From contig JACCGJ010000195.1 in the NCBI GenBank assembly GCA_013407085.1, forward strand, positions 102,724-166,723: DNA of 64,000 nucleotides. Reading direction: 5' to 3'. Made by a program: the position numbers and the translations under genes. This DNA is from Atriophallophorus winterbourni. Lineage: Eukaryota > Platyhelminthes > Trematoda > Plagiorchiida > Microphallidae. Positions 20,252 through 32,457 of this stretch are shown piece by piece. The number at the start of each line of letters is the position of its first letter. The stretch's first letter is position 1. The notes beneath the pieces were generated by a model, which was given only the letters and a program-made list of their open reading frames with translations, was not told the origin of the DNA and ran no database searches.

Positions 20252-23200
20252 GTAAGTTCATCAACAACACAACTTTGAGTTTCCTTATCGCAGTTTGAAA
20301 ATTTCGCACAAACGTATACCGTTTTAAGATGCTCAGTGTAAAAATATGTATATTTGTTTCAGTTCGCGTTGGTAGTATGCTATCGCAGTAGCATATATAA
20401 ATTGCGTAAAACCGACAGAATTGTGCTAAAAGCATCCGAAATTTCGCTTTCACTCGAAAAAATTCGATGGATTTTTATCATACTCAGCGTGGCGATAAGC
20501 TTAACTGTTCTTAAAATTGAAGCTCCATGAAATGAAGTAGCCAGGAAATTATAGGTAAAACATATTGGGTATTTTTTTGATAAAGTCACTCAAAATACAA
20601 ATCTCGGGACTGATAATTAGCTAAAAGAGTCGCGTGGATTTTTCTTGCGATGAATATCCAAGGTAAAACTATATTTATTTACCTCGACTATTTCAAAATG
20701 GAAAAGCTGAGAATTTTAACTTTTCAGCTGCTGCGATGTTGTACTTTAATCTATCTTTTCTGACCTGCCAAATTCGCTATTTAGCATCCATCATAAGTGA
20801 TAATTTCGCAATTTATCCGTTGCTTGCGTGTTGATATAGGGGTACTACAGCAATTGAATCACACAAGGCCGTTTTAGAAGTAATTTTCGCGTTATTTTAT
20901 ATGCAATCTTTCACATTTATATTTGAAAGAGCTAATAAAAAGTTAAGCAGGTTGCACAAATTCAACCGTGGGTCCATTTTCAGGGTTTAAAAACCGCTTT
21001 TGTTGGAAATAAGCGCTTAGTTGTGATTCGACATTCGTTTAACGCCAGCCTAATGTCTCAGAACACAGTGTTTAGGAATTAACTCATTTTAAAATCAGTC
21101 TTGGTTTATGGGTGGGGTGACAATTTCATCAGTTCGATTGAGGCTCGATCGCATTTATCATCCTAACATCCGTTACGTTATTTGCACAGGCTTTGAGTAT
21201 ACTTGTGGCAACATTGACCACGTAACCCCCCATCGCATTGCACACCCACTTGTCGATGGCTTCCCGATTCATCCCTGAGGTCAAACTCTCTATCATAAAT
21301 CATGTTCACCCACGAATCTCCCAAATTAAGAGAACGGCTATTGGTCACGGTTTTTGTTACTCACCTGACCAATAGTAAAACACAGCACTGTCTCAAGCGT
21401 GTCACTTCGATTTCGTCCCAAACGGTTAACTTCAAGCGTTTACCACTTTGGGCTTTTTTGGCCGACCTTGACGAGTTGCATAGCGGCTGGCTGTCCATCT
21501 GTTTCCGAGGATTTTTGTTACGTGAACAGTTCAGATGCAATTCTTTCAAAATTTGCGAGTTTGCGATTGTTGTCGTCGGACTTTTTGGTGATTCCTGCGC
21601 TTGTGTTCTGCATATCACTTGACCATACCACTTGAACCTAATTCACTCGCATTAATAAGCGTGTACTTGTATACACTAGGGCTGGATAAGACTGGTACGG
21701 CCAAGCTGATCTTGCTCAAAAATATACATGCGGATGAGCTTTGAACAAACTCGTCATATTTACACGTTTTACGTCGCACACACAGAATTACACCACCACT
21801 GGTTTCATGCTGTTTCGTTTAAGTAGAAGCATCTTGAAACCGAGCATGGAAAAGCATGCAAATACGATTATTTCTAGGCAGTGTTGTCACCAATATAATG
21901 CTAGAACTAGAGTCATCTATTTACATGCTCACACTACTTGAAAGGTAATTTTTACAGAGGAATTAATCGTAAGGACTGAAATTTGGGTTTGCAACTAATA
22001 AATATTTTGTCTTGGAAATCACTGATATCTATGATCTACAGAACAAAACAAGTTAGATTACCGCGAACGCTCCATGGGTAATTGTGTGCAAAGCTTTTGC
22101 CAAGCAAATGCACAAGAAAGATCTGCTGAAAATTTCCCGCTCTGAATTGAAGCTATTCAATTACGATTTAGCTAGCAATTGTAAAGCCATACACGCATTC
22201 GTACAAATGCAGTTGAGTAATTACTTTTTTAATATTTAGGTTCAATACCGTATAAAATTTCCCTTATAATTACATCTAGCGATGGCAAATCTTCTCTGAT
22301 TTTTCTTTCCGATTTAGCCGGTTCACAAACCACACAAAATTCAACGTTACCAGGTAAGTGAATAATGAATATTTGTGAAAGAGTTAGCACGTATTTATTT
22401 TGAAATCGCAAGACACAAATATAGTATTAATAAGACTATAATCCGGACATTACCTCTTTAACTGTAACCTCACGTAATAACTCCGAGCATATTTTCTTCA
22501 TAAGTTGTGAGTAAACTTAGGATTATCATATATCTGAACTTTGTTTTTCTGGTAAACAAATAGTTTATCTTGACTTGTAGAAGAACACTCAATTCAAATC
22601 TATTCAATTCTTAGTTATACAAGGTTACACAAATTGCAATCAATTAATTTAATTGTTTCAACTTGTTGCGAACATTTTTCTTGATAAAGTTAGTCGCTAG
22701 TCCTAGCTTTCTTGTGGCCAATTCAAATTAATCTGATCGCCTACCCGGTAACACGGGAAATAAATGTTTATCCTTGGCTTCACACGGAATTGGATTTCAC
22801 ACAAGAGTCAGAACGATGTTCGAATTTCAGGTCATGGAACTTCATATACTACACATTAATAGCTAACTGAAACCCAAAATTATTAGAGCATTGATAAAAT
22901 ATTCCAAACAGTCACTGGTGACGCATTTCTTCGGTTGTCGGGCTTAGCTTTGTCCCCATATGAAGCCAACTAGTAAATGAGGATTTTTCCAAGACTGGGC
23001 AAAAAACACTCTTTTCGATTCGGTGCAAGATCAAGGATGATTTTGCCCTTTTTGTATGCGCAATTTATAATTTGAGACATATCCTTCTGAAGAGCATTTT
23101 AAATGGAATAATGCCTTCTGCGTTACTCACATTTTAAACTTTTTACCGTCCTGGATGAATGCACATTTCATTGCAACTATCGGCGGAATTGTTTTGGAAA

Positions 23201-23459
23201 AGAAGCCAGTCAATCAAATCAAATCCTTGCATCGGTTATCACTTACAGGGAAATAGATCGAAAGTAACCTAAAATTTTATTCTTTTGTTATATCTTTGTC
23301 ACTAGGACATTACCCTCATAGTCAGTCGCATAAAAATCAAAAAGATACACGTCACCTTCAGGGTATTTTGTTTCCACGGAACAGTTGTTAATTACACAAT
23401 CGGAATTTAACCTTATCTAACCTACTGCCTCACTTGCCCTCTTGCCCTAAATCTCCCAG
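20252..23459 (+). other. Gene 1 intron 1, containing a family B repeat
   Basis: The intron has GTAAGT and CCCAG ends. At about 21210-21500 it carries a copy of dispersed repeat family B. The open frames around 21302-21635 lie wholly within that repeat and are not supported as genes. The rest is AT-rich with nothing recognised. Confidence 0.7.
21210..21500 (+). repeat. Dispersed repeat family B, copy 1
   Basis: The blocks CTGAGGTCAAACT, then CACCCACGAATCTC, then GACCTTGACGAGTTGCATAG recur in similar order at 56600-56920 and more loosely at 36380-36670. The nature of the repeat is unknown. Confidence 0.65.
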
Positions 23460-23719
23460 TGTACACTTTCGCGAGTGGTCTAATCAAGGCAGCCTACAAG
23501 TCCGGAGTATCCGCTTCGAAGAATTATGAACAATTTCAGGATTACGTGATCAATAGTTTTTGCCAAGATGATGAACAACAACCATGGGGGTGTTGCGACC
23601 ACCCATTGGTTGACGCTTCTTGTTCCAATGTTCCTAAACAAACGCATTATCTAATGGATATTTTGGGAGATCCAATCAATGGAATGCCCTTGACATATTT
23701 ACTGTATTGGTGCGTGCAG
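23460..23719 (+). CDS. Gene 1 exon 2: Cys-containing N-terminal region
   Basis: Acceptor CCCAG ends at 23459 and donor GTGAGT begins at 23720. Joined to exon 1 the frame reads ...LTKLYTFASGLIKAAYKSG and continues as a novel region with NSFCQDDEQQPWGCCDHPL, DASCSN and YLLYWCVQ. The Cys content fits an extracellular fold. Its last Cys together with exon 3 may form the first half of an EGF-like module. It ends in phase 0. No homology recognised. Confidence 0.8.
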
Positions 23720-24239
23720 GTGAGTCTTCACTGTCTCAATTGCATTGCGTGAATTTATTCATAAACGAATAAAATGTTCGACTCTCGAGATGTGACCTTT
23801 TTCGCGAAACGCACACGCGAGTCAAGCGTCAACTAGTAGAGTCTATTCAAGTGGCATTTGTCCACTCTTGTATTATCTGATATGTACAAACGACTAACTT
23901 ACTAAAGTACAGTCGCCCGTGCTTATTTTAGCAGACAAAGCGAGGCCTGGGCGTGGAATATATGCACCAGCTTACTGACTAAACTTGCTACAAGATTTGT
24001 TCGTAAATTATGTCTATTCCAAAGATAAGAAAATGCCATTAAACATCATGTGATGTAGCTCACTGCTACTCAATACCAAAATCTAGAGACAAACATCATG
24101 CTGGTCAAACTACTATTCAATTCGCATCTCATGAAAAAAGGTTTATAACTTGGGAACGCAAGCCAAGGTCAACTTGCTGCTGATAGGGGTGAAAGTAATT
24201 TGAGTTTCTTCTGGTTCGTTTGATCCAACTAGTATTGGC

Positions 24240-24420
24240 CAGCTGAGTTTAACTTAAATTTGTCCCATATCGAATATGCCTTACAAGTGTGGGATCAATG
24301 GTTGAAAAAGGATATTCAGTCTTTGGAAAATCCATAGTAGGGACCAACGAACCTCGTCATCGAACTTTCCAACTACCCATACGAAATGCTTCTACGAATC
24401 ACTAACCACCGTTGAACCCA
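24240..24420 (+). mobile_element. LINE C-terminal scrap in gene 1 intron 2
   Basis: A plus-strand frame reads HIEYALQVWDQWLKKDIQSL, matching the block LEYCVQAWSPYLEKDIAKLE of the LINE at 10190-10708. After two stops the rest is unreadable. Short and decayed. Confidence 0.6.
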
Positions 24421-24789
24421 AAACATAAAACAATGAGTAGAACTGGTTTATATTTTGACAGTACTCAATCGAACAACCCATCCATGTATATTATTATTCC
24501 GTCTCTCACGTAACACTCAGCATCGTGGTCGCTTAATCAAAGTATATCAACAACATAGCAGATGGAACTGCAACAAGTACATGTGTTTTGTTGGCGCTTT
24601 ACAATTGTGGTGCTATCTGATATCATTGACGTTTTAAAGAATGGACGTAAATATTTCGCGTTTCACAATGATCCTCAAAAAAAACGTTTACTTGTTATGC
24701 CAGTTATATATTGGTTTTACAACGAACCACAATGTTCAGGAACAGAATCTAAGTGATGCTTTGTTCAAGCACTAAAGGCGCTTCTAGAG

Positions 24790-25207
24790 ACCAAAGTAAT
24801 GTGTTGCGCAATTCCCATCCCTTACATACCACTACCGGTTTCTGGTGTTGCCGTCGTCAGTGGAAACATTATCTCGGTTCAGTGGTAGCCTCTGAAACAG
24901 TGGTAAAGTGGTAACCAACAGTTATACTTGTATGGGGATGTGAGCAACATCCTATTTGGTCATCCATAAGCGCCTTGAGTGCTTGACGAAGAATCACTTT
25001 GTGATTCTGTGTCTGAACACCGTGGTTCGTTGTACGAACCCTATATAACAGTTGGCATGCAAGCATAACGTTTTTTACCATTGATCCACTGTTTCAAGGC
25101 TCACTGAACCTGCTCTTACTGTCTCCACCTGACGACGGCAAACAGCCAGAAACCGGTAGTGGTGTGTAAGGGATGGGGATGTGAACAACACATTACTTTG
25201 GTCATCC
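24790..25207. repeat. Foldback made of two inverted copies of repeat family A
   Basis: 24790-24912 (plus) and 25083-25207 (minus) are inverted copies of one sequence of about 125 bp, roughly 80% identical. Its core is CACTACCGGTTTCTGGCTG. The 170-bp centre contains GGTTCGTTGTACGAACC and resembles the inner part of the tandem copies at 50494-50840. Family A occurs at least eight times in this window. Confidence 0.8.
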
Positions 25208-25237
25208 TTAATAACATTTCATAATACAATTTTCCAC

Positions 25238-25310
25238 ATCCCAACCCGATGTATTTTTTGTGGATCTTGTAACGCTTAACATTTTGCCTGCATCTCATCT
25301 ATAAACAAAC
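25238..25310 (+). repeat. Dispersed repeat family C, copy 2
   Basis: Matches 17575-17665 through AACCCGATGTA, TTTTTTGTGGATCTTGTAA and CATCTCATCTATAAACAAA. It lies directly after the family A foldback. Confidence 0.55.
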
Positions 25311-25889
25311 CGATGACTACGAACATGCAATTCGGATTTGGTTTCATATAACCGTTTCGCCCCGGCTGCTAATCTTACCAGGTCATGATAATACAAATGT
25401 GTGTAAGCCGTAGCTCTTTTAGTCAAACATCTTCCATTTATTAAAGATTTTATTTGTGTTAATTGTAATGCAATGAAGCGTTCGGGATTCGCTGACGACG
25501 TAATACTTCGCTTGATAACTTCGATGAGGTCATCTTAAATTTCATCAAATGTATGAACATTTCCATAACCACCATTCGAAACTAAATTTTCCATGAGGAA
25601 TGTAACTTCAATTTCCAATCATAGGCTTGGAACGAATTTTCAAAGAACTCTACGAAATCACCTGAGCTTGGACTTCAATTAAAAGAAATGTGTCCGGACC
25701 CATGCTTTGGCAAACCTTGCAGAATGCTCCAAGGCACAGCGAATCCCTTGGCTTGCAGTAAGGATGGGATATTCCAAGTAATATAGAGAAAGAAATATTT
25801 GATTTTAATTTTAAAGATTTCTTCACTTTTGGATAGGGTATTTACAAAGTGTTTGAACTAAAATGTTTTCAGAACCAGTGTTAGGAGTG

Positions 25890-25990
25890 CTCACATACTC
25901 CCGCCCTTACACTCCACAACCGGTTTCTGGCTGTTTTCCGTAATCAGGTGGAGACCATAAGATTAGGTTCAGTGAGTTTTGCAATGGTGG
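25890..25990 (+). repeat. Repeat family A copy in gene 1 intron 2
   Basis: Contains GCTCACAT, TTACACTCCACAACCGGTTT, CTGGCTGTTTTCCGTAATCA and GGTTCAGTGAG in family order. Confidence 0.75.
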
Positions 25991-26593
25991 GTGATGATGA
26001 GATGATAACGGAAGCAGCCTAGAATTATTTGTGCTTGCTTGTACGTTATCACGTATAATGTCACTCGTCATTGAACCCGCTGACAAGACTATGGACTCTT
26101 GCGAATTGATAAAAAAATTATCTAAGATCTGACGAATATCGACACGGCAATATAGCGGTGACATCGTAGCGAGGATAAAACAGCGATACGAGAAAATATG
26201 ATTCAATGCATGATATTAAAGAATGTGTGCCCATCCTATTAATATTATTATTGGGTATATAAACATTTGAAATTAACATTTTACAACGGTAATTTATAAG
26301 GTTGTATTCTTAGCTATGTTAGCGCATCTCTATTTTGGCGGTTGACGGAAGTATACTTTCAAACAAGTCAACTAACATGTGATCCAATCTAAAATAGCAC
26401 AAATTCGGAAATCTCAACTGTGGAAAGCCCTGGCACCAGTGCATTACTAATTAAAGCATACACTTGCATTTTCCTACACATCGTGAAACAAATAACGTAT
26501 AGAATATGACTAGCATACGTTTGAAAATAGCCAAATGTAGCGACATCAATCATAGAATGTTTCAATGTTGAAACGTAAATATGGTGTAAATAT

Positions 26594-26680
26594 GATGTAA
26601 ATATGATGTGTTGCTCACATCCCCCGAAATTACACTCCACTACCGGTTTCTGGCTGTTTGCCGTCATCAGGTATAACCTT
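26594..26680 (+). repeat. Repeat family A copy in gene 1 intron 2
   Basis: Contains GTGTTGCTCACATCCCC, then TTACACTCCACTACCGGTTT and CTGGCTGTTTGCCGTCATCA. It appears truncated on the right. Confidence 0.75.
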
Positions 26681-27169
26681 GTATATATGGCCTTTTTTTC
26701 TCAGACTGATAGGGGTTTACAGGCTATTGCTTATCTTCGAGGTTTCGGTCCGGTGCAGTTAGTATCATTATTATTTTCCGTAAACGTTTTACGACTCTGG
26801 TGAAGATTTTCTTAACTGCATGAGATGATCGAAGCTTTACCGCTCATTTGAAGAGCACATATTCAACCAAGACGTCATCATAGCCTGTTCGCATATGCCC
26901 AAATATCCGAAAGTGTTGATTGTATTTGCACAAAAGCAAGCTGAGGGCGAGCGTAACCATAAATGCAAATAGTACGATGTCATACAACGGACAAGTTTAA
27001 TTTATCCATGCTTAGCGATTGAGCGATCAGGTTAGATCACAACATAAAATCATTTCGCTTCACACACAAAACGCTTTGATGCCCAATTTATCAAACATCA
27101 TAGGAACTAGGAAAATTCGAGACTTTATATTTATGCCAACATTTAAAACGGAGTCGTTTTTCGTTCCAG

Positions 27170-27397
27170 GGCGAATATCATTGCGAATGTGACGAAAAGC
27201 ACGACTGGGACGAGACGACGCAAATTTGTGTTCCACGAAATCCTTGTATCGAACAAACGTTTGCAAAGTGCATTGCAGCAAACACGATCAAGTGCCTGGC
27301 CATAAGTTATTCGGAAGTCGTTTGTGTTTGCAAGCAAGAATATATGGGAGCCGATTGTTCGTTGCCGAGAGACGCATGTGTCGAACGCTTCAACAAG
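27170..27397 (+). CDS. Gene 1 exon 3: EGF-like modules
   Basis: Acceptor TTCCAG ends at 27169 and donor GTAGGT begins at 27398; both ends are phase 0. The exon begins GEYHCECDEKHDWDETTQIC, the second half of an EGF-like module (C4-x-C5...C6). A complete module follows: NPC, FAKC, TIKC, EVVCVC, YMGADC, giving the six-Cys spacing C1-C6. It then opens the next module with DACVERFNK. EGF-like modules are disulphide-bonded extracellular folds, usually for protein binding. Confidence 0.88.
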
Positions 27398-27671
27398 GTA
27401 GGTGAAACTTTGTGGATTAGAAGAACTAACCGCTGTTCTGCCCACTGTTATAACGCTGGAACCAGAACACAAGCTTTGTGCTTGATCAATCGAGTACAGC
27501 TCTGTGCGAGTATGCGGTCGATACCACGCATAAACTTAGACCAATGAGAAACGAGTAAATACAGATAAATCGATTGACGCTTGGTATGTGAGTGACATTT
27601 CGCAAATTTGCGCTCTACAGCACCCATGATCGTCTGGGATGAGTAGTATTCTGTCTCAAGGATCGTTACTC

Positions 27672-27800
27672 GTATTTCCGCACTTACATTGCACTACCGG
27701 TTATTGGCTATATTTCCGCGTCAGATTGCTACAGTAAGCTCCGGTTCAGTGAACCATAAACCAGTGGTAATGCGGTAAACGATATTTCACTTGAAGACCA
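27672..27800 (+). repeat. Repeat family A copy in gene 1 intron 3
   Basis: Contains CACTACCGGTTATTGGCT, CGGTTCAGTGAACCATAAA and CCAGTGGTAATGCGGTAAAC. The last block loosely resembles a tRNA A-box region, also present in other family copies (GTGGTAAAGTGGT). Confidence 0.7.
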
Positions 27801-28340
27801 ATATTGTGAAAGATTTACACAGCGAGCCAAGTTGTTCAAATGCTGAATCACAAATTGGTTTCTGATCAAGCGCTGTTTCACCCATCCTGTTCCATCGCTA
27901 GCGGTTGAGGGCACTCAATAGGTGCAGGTGTCATTATTTGATTGGTGTACATGAATAATGTAATTTTCTTCTTTAGACAAATTAAGCATTTCGGTTACCC
28001 TCAACAAAATATACACTTTATCTCGTTTACGTTTCAAAGCAACTGCTCTCTCGTTTACCAGTGTGCGGCCAATAGAAATCATGGTTGCATAGAGGGGGTG
28101 TAAAGCGGCGAGCCAATGAAAATCTCCGCGTCTGCTGCTGTGCTAATGTTCCATTGGTTTAAATTGACCCCTGTTCAGCTGGATAGTGGTTAGTCAATGG
28201 ATTTTGTAGCCAATAAAAACAACGCAAATTAACTGTAACTCCGTAATAATGATGACACTTTTTTAATCGAGATCTAGGAATAACGTTTCATTTATTTGCA
28301 ATATTTATTCAGACCGCGTACATTATCACTTTTCCCTTAG

Positions 28341-28674
28341 TCTCAAGAGAATGGCAACACGAATTGCCAGGTTGGATACGGTAATCGATGCATTCCGATA
28401 CTTGGAACGGATCACTACAGTTGTAATTGCACAAGGGGATATCTTCCCTCCTTGTCGATTGGTGAAGATAATTGTTTCGATCGGAGAGATCCGTGCGAGA
28501 ACCAAACGCTGAGCGAATATGTGACACCGGAAGAAGGAGAGTTGCAAACCCCGCATTCCATAATCTACCCGACCATGACATGTGCAAACGGTGGGCACTG
28601 CATCAGTTCCACAGATTTGTCAAGAGCTGCTTGTCTCTGTCGATCTCCACTTGGCGAGGACTTGATCTTTGAAG
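28341..28674 (+). CDS. Gene 1 exon 4: EGF-like modules
   Basis: Acceptor CCCTTAG ends at 28340 and donor GTAGTG begins at 28675. Phase 0 at the start continues DACVERFNK with SQENGNTNCQVGYGNRC, HYSCNCTRGY and EDNC, completing a second full EGF-like module. The third begins at DPCENQ and continues with TCANGGHC and AACLCRSPLGEDLIFE; its sixth Cys is supplied by the next exon. An Asn-Cys-Thr and other Asn-x-Ser/Thr sites suggest glycosylation. The exon ends in phase 1. The donor GTAGTG is weak, and this is the least certain junction together with the next acceptor. Confidence 0.85.
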
Positions 28675-28984
28675 GTAGTGGCAAGAGTCCGTCCAATACT
28701 TTACTTTTTCGGTTTTTAATGCACGAAAAAATGTAAATGATAAGGCTACTATCGAGGTCAATAAACATTTTTAGCACAAACAGACATGGATGGACGTGAC
28801 CAACCTCCGTCTTGTGATAGCTGATAATTTCGCGGCAGTTTATGTTTGAAAGAGATCTAGTCCTATTACCTAACCGAGATAATATTTGAAATTGTGTGAT
28901 TGCATCGCTATTAATAAAATTTTTCATCTGTGTAGACGGTATGGCATGACAGCACAAGCCTGTTCCAGGGAAAGGACAGCACAG

Positions 28985-29053
28985 TCAGTGACTGCACGTG
29001 GGCTGAGATACTGCCAAGTTGCCTATGCCTAGACGGATATGAGAAAGATAATG
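28985..29053 (+). CDS. Gene 1 exon 5: end of EGF-like region (left boundary uncertain)
   Basis: The frame SDCTWAEILPSCLCLDGYEK then DN is open back to 28936. Phase 1 at the end of exon 4 requires a start at 28985 (after ACAG) unless a further small exon exists. With this start the first Cys completes the third EGF-like module, and the total gene length is a multiple of three. The donor G|GTGCGT at 29054 is in phase 1. Joined to exon 6 it gives DGYEKDNGLNCEN, the usual end of an EGF-like module. The acceptor lacks a strong pyrimidine tract. Confidence 0.6.
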
Positions 29054-30705
29054 GTGCGTTCACATGCGCCTGAAGTCATAACCTTACTATTTCACATATA
29101 GATCAACATTACGCTGCAACAATAGCATAAATCATAAATATGTACATATAATATGCGAAAATTATTCCGTTATTAAGCGTGTCAATAAAACATTCTATGT
29201 AATCATTGAACTTGCGAAGAGCGGCATTCACATAATGATCTATAAAATTCGCTCTATATCTGTGATATATTCTGATACATTTTTTAATCTGCTCATAATG
29301 TGCGACGTGGGCTAAACACGATTCATGGTTGCAAATTTGGTTAAACACAATTTGGATAAACTTTTGTGTTTGTTCTGTGTATAATCTTTGTGGTCCACAA
29401 ATATGATGATTTACATAATTTTAATGTCTTCCGAAAGTAATAAAGACGAAATGTTAATCAATCTTTTCCAAATGACACTGCATTAGGATCTGATGATTTG
29501 TGATTCCACTCCCCGATATTTGCTTATGGTTTTGTCATGTTTTATGATAACGATTATAATATTCGCAGAAATTGAGGTGTAACGAAGCTTCACAAACCAC
29601 GCAATATCTTTTCACTGAACCGTCGAACACATCTAAAACTTAGTGTAAAGTTTCAAGCCTCAACACATTTTATACATAAAAGTTTAGAGAATGATGCGAT
29701 TTTGTGCTGGATTGAACAATTGTCACGTCTTTATCCAAATCGCGTAGCCTTCCGATCATTTGTAAACTACTTTTGTTAAACAGTCTATCGTTGTTAATTT
29801 GACGTCAACAAAGCGCTATCAGACACGCAATGTTGAGGATGTGGATTAGTGGTGGATTGCTTGGTTTGCAGAAGATGTTAGGAATGTTTTGTCACCAAAC
29901 TACAAGACGTCATTGATGTAACTTATTACAGAGCGAACGGGCCTCGACTTTCATAATCTTTTACACCATATGTTTTTGTTTGTTTGTGCTTGTTGTCGTA
30001 CAACCCTTACAATCCCAGTAAGGTTTGTTAAATGAACACCAGTTGCAAATTACTGATCAATTCCATGCTTCGATTGAAAAATTCTCGTTGAATACGAGGC
30101 AATCAGAAACCCATTGCACAACGTGTCGGTCAATTGTGAATGATAAAACTCTGATTTTATAAGCCGATGTCCTTCGTGAGCGGTGTGTACTAAAGACCCC
30201 GTTTACTGGACTTATAATAACTTTCAATTGAAGTTCATGCAGTCTGGTACCCAATATCCCTTCAGACTATCCTGCGTCAATTTCTGCAGAATAGATGGCA
30301 TTTATTTTATATTCTTTCACAACGGAATCCTTCAGCCTTGGATGTTACATGCATAGCGTTTTCGTCGGCCTGCGTGTGCTGATATTCCGGATAGTCGTAT
30401 ATTCTAGGCGCATCTGTGCCTGATAATGATAACGTTACATTGATTGTAAAATGTTAGCTGCTTGCTCTTATGTCATTTTAAAATGTAACCTCATGGGCTA
30501 AACCTTGTTTACCACTCCTTCAATGGGAGTGGAATCGGTGGTACATTCGTACCGTTCAGTTCCGTAGATTTGACCTAATGAGGATTTGTCATTCTGGAAT
30601 GTCCGTTCAAACCTTATTTAATACTAGCTCCATAAACACAGCGTGGCTCAACACTACCGAATCATGTTTCAATGGAAAATATTTCTGTATTCCATTCATC
30701 TTCAG

Positions 30706-30887
30706 GATTGAACTGCGAAAATTCTCATGGCATCTGGGAAACGTGGTCGAAATTTAGTCATTGTATTCCCGAAACATGTGGACATAATAGGTATAAATGG
30801 CGAAGAAGACTTTGTTCACAGAACGTCCGGACAAATGCGACACTGCGGGAGAAAATTATACCGGACTGTCGTGGCACATCTGAGGAG
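30706..30887 (+). CDS. Gene 1 exon 6: thrombospondin type 1 repeat, first part
   Basis: Acceptor CTTCAG ends at 30705 and donor GTGAGT begins at 30888. Phase 2 at the start completes the Gly codon from exon 5. The exon reads LNCENSHGIWETWSKFSHC, then ETCGHNRYKWRRRLC and IIPDCRGTSEE. This has the TSP1 pattern W-x-x-W-S, a Cys after it, C-G with alternating R-x-R-x-C, and C-x-G. The Trp-Arg ladder is characteristic of the family. It ends in phase 0. Confidence 0.9.
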
Positions 30888-31128
30888 GTGAGTGTTTCAT
30901 CAGCTAGTCAATCGATATGGTGGGTTTTAACTGGCACTCATTAACCTTTTATATCATCAAAAGTATCGGTATAATTTTGTGCCGCAAAACTTTGATTTAC
31001 TGTTGTTCTGTGATCCTACTGATTATGAAAAGGCATCCTATGAATGGTTCCTTTATAATCAGTTGTGACGATTTGCGTAAACAATTTCGTTTAAACAATT
31101 ATCAATCGAATGTTTTATTTTGACACAG

Positions 31129-31245
31129 GTTCGGCCGTGCGAACCCTTGGGTCGATGTCATTCTGTTCGATTGAAAAGTTCACTGCGTGGAGAACTGCTC
31201 AATTACGATAGTGTCTACATGTTCTTGTTTATCACAGTTGTCCAG
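31129..31245 (+). CDS. Gene 1 exon 7: end of TSP1 repeat and start of the transmembrane helix
   Basis: Acceptor ACACAG ends at 31128 and donor GTGAGC begins at 31246, both phase 0. VRPCEPLGRC supplies the last two Cys of the TSP1 repeat. After a linker (LKSSLRGELLNYDS) the hydrophobic VYMFLFITVVQ begins. This stretch is too short to span a membrane alone, but it continues in exon 8. Confidence 0.87.
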
Positions 31246-31284
31246 GTGAGCACGATAGTCGAATGCATTTGAGATGAAAATGGA

Positions 31285-31405
31285 AACATCAGTCTTATAA
31301 GGAAAATATTTGTAATAAATCGGTTGTAGCAATTATAGGTAACGTCTGGCTTCTGCCAGAGAAATTTCACCAGACCCAAGCGTTCAGTAGTCAGCTGAGC
31401 AATTC
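31285..31405 (+). repeat. Dispersed repeat family E, partial copy
   Basis: AATAAATCGGTTGTAGCAAT then GGTAACGTCTGGC resembles the arm of the palindrome at 32516-32668 (AATGAATCGGTTATAGTAAG, GGTAACGTTT). Confidence 0.5.
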
Positions 31406-32457
31406 TGAGATGCCTAAAACTATAGCAAGCGTTTATTTAGATACACATGTGAGATCAAAATAAATTGACACCTGCCTTGTTGCTCTGACATTCCCTGATT
31501 GTTTTGTTTATGTATGGGGGATAAAGGTCCACGAATTGATTGACGCGTTTTCATAATCCGTGTGCACAATTGAGGCCATGCATGTAAATGTTCATCCTCT
31601 GCAAAACTGGACACCCGATTGTGGCGCTGTTCTTTGACCACGTTCCCACCAGTATTTGTTGTTTTAATCGACTCAGTGTGAATAAGCGTGTGGAGGGTGT
31701 TTGAGACAGATGAATTGGACATTGGACAATGGTTCGAGTGAATTCTGGGTTACGCGTCACTTGTAGTACGAATTTTCTGTCAAACCAAGTGTGACAAGAG
31801 CAGTGAAGGTAATTAAATAGCAATCCAGCCACCACCTCTAATTGATCGTAACACGAACGGCCTATTTACATTCTAACTATGTCAAGTCGCGTGAACAAAG
31901 ACAAGATCAATCAGCCTATTTAACCAGGAAGCGTGAATTCCGTCTGGGTTAAATGGCCCTGGCTCAATCGTGTACGATTAAGCTTGCGTGGCAAATGCGA
32001 CTAAGGTCAAATGGCATTCACAATAAAAACAAAATCAATAAAAACATAATAAAAACATAATTTACCATTTGTCCGTTGCAGTACCGTGAGCAATATTGTG
32101 GAAGTTTCTGTCCCAACAGGGTATTGTTGACCTTTACATTATCTACAATGTAGTGCTAAAGCCGAGTTCCTCCTTAGAGAGTGATAAGCCGTCTGATTGT
32201 GGAAGTCTATTTATACTCTTCTTGCGCTCTTCAATCCTAGTATGAAGTTCCCTGGCTGAATGGATTATATACACACACCAGAGCAATCTTTGCACTTGAT
32301 CCCATACAGAAAATTGGAATAGATATATAGATGTGAATAATATTTGTGTTGTAGCAAGGGCGTATTGACACCTTGTTTAAAAGTCTAAATGAGCAGCTTC
32401 TTTGATATAAGGTGTACATACCATGAGCTGCAGAGTTTTCACTGTATTTCGTATGAA

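Noticed and set aside
21302..21635. Open frames of 106, 85 and 78 codons in gene 1 intron 1
   Set aside because: They lie inside dispersed repeat family B, which recurs elsewhere without the same frame.
27143..27472. A minus-strand frame of 109 codons over gene 1 exon 3
   Set aside because: It is the antisense shadow of an EGF-encoding exon with matching splice sites on the plus strand.
32092..32130. Frame YREQYCGSFCPNR after TTGCAG
   Set aside because: No good donor follows, and it would interrupt the split transmembrane helix of gene 1.
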